From positions 40,844,381 through 40,908,380 of the forward strand of contig OX419336.1 in NCBI GenBank assembly GCA_948470475.1: a DNA stretch of 64,000 nt, given 5' to 3'. Each line of letters opens with the position of its first letter. Positions within the stretch are counted from its first letter, which is position 1. Source of the DNA: Galaxea fascicularis (Eukaryota; Cnidaria; Anthozoa; Scleractinia; Euphylliidae). Shown here piece by piece: positions 10,871 to 21,126 of this stretch. The notes under the pieces are model-generated. The model made no database searches, had not been told where the DNA came from, and saw nothing but the letters and a program-made list of their open reading frames with translations. A program made the translations under genes and the position numbers.

Positions 10871-11243
10871 GCCAGGTTGGCTCAGTTGTAGAGAACCAGA
10901 CCGCTGAGCGGAAGGTCGAAGGTTCAAACTCCAGACCGGTGCACAAACCAGGGTCCTGGTAAGATCACTCTGGCTGTGTGCTCAACCTCTACTTTAGTTC
11001 AGATGATCGAGTCAGTGGGCAGTGACGTTAAGCTGCTGGCCTTGTCTCCTTCACCTCCCCACGTAAAACTGGATGGGGACGTACAAGAACCCACACACTG
11101 ATCGAAAAGAGTAGGGACCGTAGTTCGCGTTGCTGTGGTCTGCTCTCTGACACATAAGGGTGGTTGGGCTGACCACCTGTCTCCAATAGCCTCTGTTGAG
11201 TCGCAGAAACCTCCTTGGTAACCTCTTAGGAGTGCCACTAGGC
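10871..11243 (+). mobile_element. tRNA-derived SINE (family S, copy 2)
   Basis: The head carries an A-box (GGTTGGCTCAGTTGTAGAG, 10875-10893) and a B-box (GGTTCAAACTCC, 10920-10931), in tRNA-like spacing. The tail shares blocks with 5911-6290 (minus) and 30226-30540. It ends near ACCTCTTAGGAGTGCC. No intact tRNA acceptor stem is present, so this is a SINE and not a tRNA gene. Confidence 0.8.
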
Positions 11244-14200
11244 ATCGAGAAGATCACACACACATTCTAGTAAAATAATTTCATAGAAGGAATTTCAGTT
11301 TCATAAAAACAATTTCACCTTGATCTTCAAATAGTGCAAAAAGAGAATTTCAGTTCAGGTTTCATTATTTTTCTACTCGGATGTATCCCACTCTTTCTAA
11401 TGCTGTTTATTTGTTTTCTCTAGTGTTTTAGTCATACAATCGAGATAATGGAGCAAGTGATAGATACAGCCATCAGGATAACATTTGGTCAAACACATTC
11501 CACTATGGGAAGGTAAGATTTCTTTGACCTTGTTAGACGTTCTCTTTTTTGCGTTATTTTAATCAAAATATCCCAATCTCCCTGCTGTCCGCTTTACGAC
11601 GACTCCAACACTGCATACATTTACTGCTATTGCAAGAACTTGGAGTTGGATTTGTTTTACACTGAGGAGTAAGGAAACCGGTATTAAAGACTTTATAGTT
11701 AAGATTCTTTGTAGCCACATATATTACTTTTTACCTCGGTTTATAGTTGATTTTCTTTGAGCTTTGGTAAAGAATTGCTGAGACGTAAACTAAGGACAAC
11801 TTAAAGCTCCTCTTTCAGTATTTTCTTCCTATCGGGTCAGAAATTTTCCATCCTCGGAGACTCATGGGCAGATAGTCGGGACGGGACGAAGCTGGTAATT
11901 TCAAGCTGAAATATTGCTTTTCTTTACAAGAATAACACTTTGAAATTTGGTCAGATACGTAGTTGGCCCAATGCAGAATTGATAATTCTGTAAAACTACG
12001 ATCAGAGCTGAAATAGGAAATCGATAGCACTGACTTCCACGGCGGCCAAGTTGGACCAAAAAAGTCGATTAACTTTCAGAAAATTGCGCTTTTGATCTCG
12101 TTTTTTGCGGAAAAGTGCCACCGAGTTAAAATTGGTTCTGTTTCTTTTTACTTAAACTCTTTTCTTCCTAAATTTAATTTTAGTTTGTAAACTTGCTTCA
12201 TTACATTTGATGAAAACAAACATAATTATTGAATTCTGCGAGACTAAACACAATGGACTAATTTCGGTCAGTTTTGATATTGTCAACTTCATCAGCAAAA
12301 GAATATTGAAACAAGCTCAAACTGCATGTGTTTTCTTGTCCCATCAAATTTACGGCTTCGCGAAGGATGCCACAAAACGTCACACATACTCTCACAGATC
12401 TTCTCGGAATAACTCTTACTCAATGTTACTTTGCTTTACGAACAGCAATTTGAAATTTACCAATTTAATCGCACCAAATGATGCGGAGACTAATCCAAAT
12501 AAAATAAAACCATTTGTTTTCGCTGAACGTTTCAATTTTGAATTATCGTAATAAAACTCATATGTAACGTCTCAAATAATTTTGAAGAGAAACTGCGACT
12601 TAATCCTGCGCTCTTACGATTTGGCAGCCATGAAACTTTGTTTAGTAATTCGTTGACAAGCCACCCAAGAGTAAATTGCATACCTACAGAACGTTCCGCC
12701 AAATCACCTGCTTCTGCAGTATTGCCTTCAATTCGATGGTGTCGCTTTTCTTTGAGCTGATTTTTTGAAACTTGTAAGAGATTTCAAACCTATAGATTTG
12801 AACTTTTCGACCTTGTAGCGAGGTGTTTGCGACTGGAAGGAAAACAGATTAATTGGTCATTTTTAAGACGCCTAAAAAAAAGCCAAAAAATATTTTGAAC
12901 ACTTACACATTTCAAGACCTTTTATAATAAAAGCACAGTGTGATAAAAATTTAAAATATCCTGCACTGATCGCATATCAGAAAAAATATGGATATTTAAG
13001 CTCCATTTGCACGACATTATTTTAGACCAGGCACTCCTAAATTTAGATACGCGGGCCAATAGTTTTGGCACGGCCCGCTTGTTTTTTTGTTATGTAAATG
13101 CAAATATGTCGGCATGTGGGCCAAGAAAATCAGGCGGACCGAGACCACCTCGTGAGGTGGTCCTGGCCCGCCCAAAAAGTGACCCGCGTGCCAAAATGAG
13201 ATTTTTGCCAGGCTTCAGTGACTTATTAAGTGACCACAAACTCAATAAGGTACGCGCAAATGCTGTCTCCGTGATTCACTGATACAAGTACACACAAAAG
13301 AAGAAGTTAGCAATGGTTAACCTAAATTCTGCTGTCGACGCGAGGTAATACAGGGTTATTTCAAGTCGATAGTTTGGAGTAACAGCCTTTCAAATCAATG
13401 TATCTTGACGAGATATACCTTTAGAAATTTCTTGGAGAAGACATTCAGAAGTTACGCCAGTTGGCCTCGAAAATGTGCATAGCAAAGGTCATCAGGGAAA
13501 CTTCCTTCGACCATGTCAAACCAGGCAAAAGAATGGGGATGTCTACCGTACCTCTCTCAATCGCGGAGGGTTTAAACAGCTCAAAATAGATCTCCACATC
13601 TTTCAATTTCATTCTACTGCCGATTATTCATAAGAATTGTATCTTTCTACTTTGAGTTCCATAGAGCTTTACCTTAATTTCAATTGGAGAAAAATATCTC
13701 TTACAAGTTTTAAAAGGATCGCTGGGAGCGTGACGCCGTTGCTTTCACAAAACCTAACTTTTGTCTTCAGTTATGCATGAATGAGTTGACTCAGAGACCT
13801 TTAATTATGCTGTCAAATTTTGTTCAACCCAAGCGAATTATGCGAGTCGCTGTAAATATGCCCGGAGGCTCTTTATTTCAAGAGTGCCTTTCTTATTTCA
13901 GGTGTGCTCTTTAGAAATGAACATCGAAAAACATAGAACATATTTTTGTCGTTTTTAAGTGTAGCGGACCATGCCAATACCATGGGCCCGCGATGGTATA
14001 GATGGTTTTGCGTCCTGCTTTGATGTGTTTTCAAATAATAGTGACTGGATGACGAATATAACCTGAAACCGTCAACTGTCGGATTTTTTTTTCCTGCAGA
14101 AACCTTGTTTCTTGTATACATAACTTGACTCTGTAACAATGCATCTGTCAGATCGTACATAATTGAAACGCTTCTGATTTTCTGTCAACAGGTTGAACTG

Positions 14201-14734
14201 GAAGTCGCTAAGACATAATTGATCCGGTTGGATCTTGGACAAGCCAAGGAAATGAGCAGTGAAGATCAGCAGTAAAGTGTAATCTGTCAAGTATTCCAGG
14301 GACACGCTGAAGCTGTACAACTACAATACCACCTTAATTGAGATACGGCCGAGTTGTTTTAACCTGCTTGCCAGCCGGCAAAGGACTATACTTATAATTT
14401 CTAAGAGGCTTTCCCATAATGATTACAGAAAGCGAAGAGGTTCAAAGGGTAACAGCATACAATTCACAAGCATTTAAGGATTACAGCTTTGATCGAAGAA
14501 CTAATAGAGTTTGGTCTCTACCCTGATGAATTAAGGAACCTTGAATTTATTTGTGCCACAACAGAACCTCAAGCCGTTTATTCCATTAACTTTTCACTTT
14601 GAATTTGTAAATATTTCTTCTCAGTACTAAAATCTATTTCTTCGCATGAACAGCAACGGAACTTACAATTCTGCAACGAAATTAGGAAATACTTTGCGCA
14701 CGTTTCATTCTTGTTGAAATTTTCCAGCAGTGCT
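11244..14734. other. No gene recognised
   Basis: About 3.5 kb of mostly unique AT-rich DNA. A stretch at 11448-11513 (MEQVIDTAIRIT...) ends at a GTAAGA donor and could be a small exon, but no partner is visible. A 9-bp-arm palindrome (GACCACCTC/GAGGTGGTC) sits at about 13143-13162 inside a GC-richer patch with repeated GGCCCGC motifs. Confidence 0.4.
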
Positions 14735-15005
14735 ATCGAGTTCTGTTTTCACAATCCAGGCTCGGCTAAAACCAAAAACCAAATAGAACATTTTTTACCA
14801 AAACTTTTATTTTGTGTTACTTAATAGTTTCTTCTTCTCGTAAATAGGTTTTTACGAATCTATTTCGTTGTTCTTGCGTCCCACTAAATTCTGTTTCCAC
14901 AATCTAAACTCGGCTAAAGCCAAAGTGCACTTACGAAACGTTTTGCCAAAAGGTTTTTATTTTACGGTACTAGACTTTTTTCTCGTAAAAGGTTTCGGAA
15001 TCATC
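14735..15005 (+). repeat. Diverged tandem duplication, about 140-bp unit
   Basis: TTCTGTTTTCACAATCCAGG followed by CTCGGCTAAAACC (near 14741) recurs as TTCTGTTTCCACAATCTAAA and CTCGGCTAAAGCC (near 14890). Each is followed by a similar ACCAAAA/CCAAAAGGTTTTTATTTT block. There are two units, with clear divergence. Confidence 0.6.
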
Positions 15006-16323
15006 TTACACTTACAGATCGCAAAGATTTAACCATTACAGTATTTTTGGGTCGTCGTCGTCTAAAACATGCATTCAAGATTGCAAATATATAAATGCAA
15101 CATAAAGAGTTTCAGGCGTATTACTTTAAATTTCTGCTTTAGGTGATAATTTGCGATACTTTCTTTCCCCTTCTCGCGAGAAGGTATCAGGATTCTAACT
15201 TTTTTTTTTCATAGATGTAATTCTTACTTTCCTGAGGTCTTCGTCATCTAAAACGATTGAATAATGCAACAATACAAGAGATCCTAGCCCATTAGTTTTA
15301 AACTCCTATGTGTTCTAGACTAACTACCAATGACAAAGAAGAAAGTTGCCGAAGTCTGGACAGGAGAGAGGAGAGAGAGAGAATTTGGCATAAATAGTAC
15401 TATAGTTAACAACTATTTTAGTCGTAGCACTACAGCGAAGTTTGACACCCCTGAAGACAACAAGGTAAGTGAACAAACTCAAATTCGAATATAGTGGTTT
15501 CCAACAACAGACTAACTACCAGCGAGAAAATTAAGAAAAAAAATTCGTCTTCATGGGACACTACCATAAGATTTTTCCTTATTTTCTTCCGTTTTGCTTA
15601 CGAACTAATTTTTTTCTCACGAAGCTAATTTTCAAAGTAGCAGTAAAAACTTTCAAATAAAAGCACTGATTGTGAAAATGACTCGATTGCCTATAATTTA
15701 TTACTTTGAAACCTGACACTCAAATTTTCAAATCACAACACGTTCTTTATCCATTTTGGAAAAGACTTCATAGGCTTTAAAATACTTTTTCATAAGTGGC
15801 ACACGAAATTTCAAGGTTCCTGTTCAAACGAGTAAAAACACCCCAATTAGTTACAATTGCACCATGCTGTAAACCCGACAATAAAGTCGGAAATAAACTT
15901 TCACAAAAACTAGCAATATTTCTAGTAATTCATACGCCCGACAAAGGACAATTCCCAATATTTTACACTCGAATGTGTCAAAGATGCAATAGCAAATACG
16001 TAGATATAAATCAGAAAGACAAATGTAAAACTCTTCTCAGAATTTAATAAAAGAGTAAACACAGGATATTTATTAGCTTCAGAACACGAAATGACTCTTA
16101 TGTCTAGAAAATGTATTAAATTATTAAAGTAAAAAAAAAAACAAAAGATGGGAAATAAAAAACACAAACCCTTCACTTTACAGTCAAAGAAAAAATAAAG
16201 TGCCGCAACAAAACGCGGTAAAATTCTCTGTCTCCTTGTTAACTTAATAAAGTAAAAACCTTAAGTTGGAATGGACGATATAAAAAAGGGAAGATTACAA
16301 AAAGTACACATTGGAAGAGGGAC
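15006..16323. other. No gene recognised; left flank of the 55-bp array
   Basis: AT-rich sequence with stops in all frames. The last bases before the array (GGAAGAGGGAC) look like a degraded part-unit. Confidence 0.4.
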
Positions 16324-18630
16324 ACTCGACAGAGTGGGAGAGGGAGGGTGGGAGGTACTCCCAACCCTCCCTTCTTCCACTCGACAGAGTGGGAGAGGGA
16401 GGGTGGGAGGTACTCCCAACCCTCCCTTCTTCCACTCGACAGAGTGGGAGAGGGAGGGTGGGAGGTACTCCCAACCCTCCCTTCTTCCACTCGACAGAGT
16501 GGGAGAGGGAGGGTGGGAGGTACTCCCAACCCTCCCTTCTTCCACTCGACAGAGTGGGAGAGGGAGGGTGGGAGGTACTCCCAACCCTCCCTTCTTCCAC
16601 TCGACAGAGTGGGAGAGGGAGGGTGGGAGGTACTCCCAACCCTCCCTTCTTCCACTCGACAGAGTGGGAGAGGGAGGGTGGGAGGTACTCCCAACCCTCC
16701 CTTCTTCCACTCGACAGAGTGGGAGAGGGAGGGTGGGAGGTACTCCCAACCCTCCCTTCTTCCACTCGACAGAGTGGGAGAGGGAGGGTGGGAGGTACTC
16801 CCAACCCTCCCTTCTTCCACTCGACAGAGTGGGAGAGGGAGGGTGGGAGGTACTCCCAACCCTCCCTTCTTCCACTCGACAGAGTGGGAGAGGGAGGGTG
16901 GGAGGTACTCCCAACCCTCCCTTCTTCCACTCGACAGAGTGGGAGAGGGAGGGTGGGAGGTACTCCCAACCCTCCCTTCTTCCACTCGACAGAGTGGGAG
17001 AGGGAGGGTGGGAGGTACTCCCAACCCTCCCTTCTTCCACTCGACAGAGTGGGAGAGGGAGGGTGGGAGGTACTCCCAACCCTCCCTTCTTCCACTCGAC
17101 AGAGTGGGAGAGGGAGGGTGGGAGGTACTCCCAACCCTCCCTTCTTCCACTCGACAGAGTGGGAGAGGGAGGGTGGGAGGTACTCCCAACCCTCCCTTCT
17201 TCCACTCGACAGAGTGGGAGAGGGAGGGTGGGAGGTACTCCCAACCCTCCCTTCTTCCACTCGACAGAGTGGGAGAGGGAGGGTGGGAGGTACTCCCAAC
17301 CCTCCCTTCTTCCACTCGACAGAGTGGGAGAGGGAGGGTGGGAGGTACTCCCAACCCTCCCTTCTTCCACTCGACAGAGTGGGAGAGGGAGGGTGGGAGG
17401 TACTCCCAACCCTCCCTTCTTCCACTCGACAGAGTGGGAGAGGGAGGGTGGGAGGTACTCCCAACCCTCCCTTCTTCCACTCGACAGAGTGGGAGAGGGA
17501 GGGTGGGAGGTACTCCCAACCCTCCCTTCTTCCACTCGACAGAGTGGGAGAGGGAGGGTGGGAGGTACTCCCAACCCTCCCTTCTTCCACTCGACAGAGT
17601 GGGAGAGGGAGGGTGGGAGGTACTCCCAACCCTCCCTTCTTCCACTCGACAGAGTGGGAGAGGGAGGGTGGGAGGTACTCCCAACCCTCCCTTCTTCCAC
17701 TCGACAGAGTGGGAGAGGGAGGGTGGGAGGTACTCCCAACCCTCCCTTCTTCCACTCGACAGAGTGGGAGAGGGAGGGTGGGAGGTACTCCCAACCCTCC
17801 CTTCTTCCACTCGACAGAGTGGGAGAGGGAGGGTGGGAGGTACTCCCAACCCTCCCTTCTTCCACTCGACAGAGTGGGAGAGGGAGGGTGGGAGGTACTC
17901 CCAACCCTCCCTTCTTCCACTCGACAGAGTGGGAGAGGGAGGGTGGGAGGTACTCCCAACCCTCCCTTCTTCCACTCGACAGAGTGGGAGAGGGAGGGTG
18001 GGAGGTACTCCCAACCCTCCCTTCTTCCACTCGACAGAGTGGGAGAGGGAGGGTGGGAGGTACTCCCAACCCTCCCTTCTTCCACTCGACAGAGTGGGAG
18101 AGGGAGGGTGGGAGGTACTCCCAACCCTCCCTTCTTCCACTCGACAGAGTGGGAGAGGGAGGGTGGGAGGTACTCCCAACCCTCCCTTCTTCCACTCGAC
18201 AGAGTGGGAGAGGGAGGGTGGGAGGTACTCCCAACCCTCCCTTCTTCCACTCGACAGAGTGGGAGAGGGAGGGTGGGAGGTACTCCCAACCCTCCCTTCT
18301 TCCACTCGACAGAGTGGGAGAGGGAGGGTGGGAGGTACTCCCAACCCTCCCTTCTTCCACTCGACAGAGTGGGAGAGGGAGGGTGGGAGGTACTCCCAAC
18401 CCTCCCTTCTTCCACTCGACAGAGTGGGAGAGGGAGGGTGGGAGGTACTCCCAACCCTCCCTTCTTCCACTCGACAGAGTGGGAGAGGGAGGGTGGGAGG
18501 TACTCCCAACCCTCCCTTCTTCCACTCGACAGAGTGGGAGAGGGAGGGTGGGAGGTACTCCCAACCCTCCCTTCTTCCACTCGACAGAGTGGGAGAGGGA
18601 GGGTGGGAGGTACTCCCAACCCTCCCTTCC
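16324..18630. repeat. 55-bp minisatellite, about 42 identical units
   Basis: The unit starts ACTCGACAGAGTGGGAGAGG and recurs exactly every 55 bp from 16324 to 18579, which is 41 periods plus a last unit 3 bp short. I saw no variant by eye. Each unit contains GGGAGAGGGAGGGTGGG, a four-tract G-quadruplex motif with loops of 3, 1 and 1. Nearly the whole unit is an inverted repeat: AGTGGGAGAGGGAGGGTGGG pairs with CCCAACCCTCCCTTCTTCC around GTA, and CACTC/GAGTG pairs around GACA. The unit has no stop in any frame and 55 is not a multiple of 3, so all six frames stay open for over 2.2 kb. Those frames (55-residue peptide periods rich in Gly, Pro, Ser and Arg) are almost certainly not genes: there is no splice context and no family match. 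Confidence 0.97.
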
Positions 18631-20410
18631 GGGATAATTTATTCAGATTTGCATTTGTGACAGTTTTTTTTTATTAAGTACAGGGAAATTGAGATACTGG
18701 AAAGGTAACTATTAATGTTTGTACAAATTTAGGAGAAATGCATTTGTTGCATGTATAAAGAAGAAGTAATTTATTCATGTTGTGAAGTTTTTTAGGGAGG
18801 GAATATTGATGCGTTGTCCTACTAACTGCTCTGTTATGCAATACGACTAGGGTTGACCCTTGAACTCTTAGAAGTGATTAGCATATTTGTTCTTAAAGTA
18901 AGTGGTTGGTAGATGTGAAATTGGAAGAAAATGGGGTAAATCGAGATTGTAAGAAAGGTAAAAAGGTATACACATAAATTATAGTTTGTTAATGGTGAAA
19001 GAGGCACGTTATTGTGGTGGAGGACGGTCTGGGCTTGAATTCATTATTTACTTAAAATTTAATGTTTGAACGACTTTCAATATTTCCCACTTATCCCTTA
19101 TTTTCAACATTCTCCCAAGCAACTCTTCTTCCTTCCAAAAGTTTACACGGTTACTTAAACCATTTTGACGGAAGTGATGAAAGGTACAAAAAGCAAGGCA
19201 TTTACAGGTAAGCCCAACCCTCTCAATATATTGCCCAGGTGACTGGACAAACTTATCAGCCAGAGGTTACGTTGATATTACCCCAAATTCTCTTAACTAA
19301 TGCACAAAGAAAGTTATAGAAATGAGAATTGATATTGGAACTTAGGAGTTACAGTTAATCCTTCTTGTTCTCAGTGCAAAGAAGTCTCACTAGTTCTGTT
19401 TCCGTTTTCTTAGGGATAGCTTGGGAGTCGGAATTCTCCTTTTCGTTCTCTCTCTTATGGAGTGAAGTTAAATGGGTTGAACTTGCACTCTTTCCCTTTC
19501 TCCACAGGGGGTAGAGAAGGCCTTCTCTTCTTGGAGAGGGAGGGGTGAGAGGTTCTTTTATCATTAGTCCCCAGGGCATCACTTTAATTAATTTTATTTT
19601 CCGAGTTTGATTTGCTCTTATTGTGTTTTGTGTGCTGTCTCCAGTGTGACCAGTTCTTTTAATTTTCTGTTTGCTCTTGAGAAAGAGCTGCTTGTTTCAT
19701 GTAACTGATTTATTTTGCTTTTTCACTAAAGCTTTTAAAACATTAGTTTGCCTAATTACTGGTGGCTGTGGACGAGCACTTTGAATTTTAGTGCTAAGGC
19801 TTCCATAAATGGTCCTATGCAACAATACGGCTGTGACTCGAGGTAGTAGCTCGGTACAATTTTTTGAGTGTCTTGCACACGGAGGGTCTGCTGTTCCCGG
19901 TAGGAGGCGACTGAAATTGGTTCTACATCCAAGGACCCCTGTGACAAGCTTCATTGGCAAATCCCCAAACCATAGGCCTTTGGTAGTTCCCAGTTAAAAG
20001 TAAAGTACACAGACACGGAGGATTGGCCACATTGTAGACTTTGTGGCAGTTTACTGTGAAAACTCTAACAGTTTTTTCCGACTGTTTGTTCTTCTTCAAC
20101 AAATCACACACACAAAGGATCAAAATTGGTCAAGGGCAGTGCCAATCAAACCGAGCTTTGACGACAGCCTTTAAAGTAGCCACGTAGCTGAATCGGCTAC
20201 CCGGGTTAAATTAAGTTTTCCTTTTTTATTACAAGTTTTTATTTAAGAATTACTACACAATGTTTACAAAATGGACACCACACTAAGAACGTTAGTTTAC
20301 AACGTTGCACTGTATACAATACACTGCTTCTGGTTAAATAAAGTTAGTTACTTGTTCGAATGTAAGCAGACTGCACCCTTGCCCCTCGACAACATTGACG
20401 CGAGAATAGT
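18631..20410. other. No gene recognised
   Basis: Mostly unique AT-rich sequence. A G-rich patch near 19530-19555 (GGAGAGGGAGGGGTGAGAGG) resembles part of the 55-bp unit. A short minus-strand open frame at 19756-19947 has no recognisable domain. Confidence 0.4.
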
Positions 20411-20765
20411 AAATTCATGAATATTGGGGAGAGAAAGATATCAGCAGATCAACAACAAGATACCAAAGAAGTGCTTCGACAGTTTTTGGAACGTGATCTT
20501 GCTTACAAAGATGCAAGAGACTGCTGAGATTCAGCGGGTTCACCGAATAGGCAAGGGAAGGAACGGAGGACTGCGACCCATAATAGCCCGCTTTTTACGT
20601 TATAAAGATTGCGAGGAAATATTGGCGCCGGGTCATCGATTTTACAAGGCACAAAATACCAAATGTTCAAAGACCCTCCACCAAGATCGTCAACAGGCAA
20701 AAAGTACAACTTGAAACACTGAAACAAGCTCGAAGGAACCAACCAGACAAACTATACATAAATGG
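20411..20765 (+). pseudogene. LINE ORF1 remnant (L1-type RNA-binding protein)
   Basis: Broken frames encode a peptide containing EIQRVHRIGKGRNGG, then RPIIARFLRYKDCEEIL. This block is the RRM region of L1-type ORF1 proteins (Transposase_22 family), which coat the element RNA. At least two frameshifts and a stop interrupt it. It sits 360 bp upstream of the endonuclease remnant in the same orientation, so it belongs to the same element. Confidence 0.7.
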
Positions 20766-21126
20766 TGAGTATTGGTCTGCTGGCAAGGAACTCGAGATAT
20801 CCGATGGCCGCTAATCTTGAGAACAGCGAAACTGTAACGTTTAAGCCACTATTAAAATCAAACTTAAATTCTTATTGCGGGCGTATGCAAACGGAGAGTT
20901 TTGAAGATAGGCCGCAAGCAAAACGAATCAGCATTGCAAACTCCAACTCTTTGTGTCCTACGGCTGTTTTTATTGCTGTCTTTGTGTATTTTTGTCCGCA
21001 TATTTTCTGACCCTGTTTTTGTTTATTTTTTTGATTTTGTAGTTTACACCTTTGATCAATCACAGAAGTTCTCTTGGGGATGGATGGCCAGGGAAATTTA
21101 TGTTACAAACCAAAGTAAACAAATAA

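Noticed and set aside
10871..10945. Functional tRNA gene
   Set aside because: A- and B-boxes are present but there is no paired acceptor stem or anticodon arm, and the same head-tail unit recurs as a SINE. The same reasoning applies to 44092, 50390 and 55800.
12207..12551. 114-codon open frame
   Set aside because: No recognisable domain, no splice sites or poly(A) signal in register, and composition like the surrounding AT-rich DNA.
16239..18677. Six long open frames (756-788 codons) over the 55-bp array as real genes
   Set aside because: They arise automatically from a stop-free 55-bp unit read in all frames; there is no family match, no splice context and equal openness on both strands.
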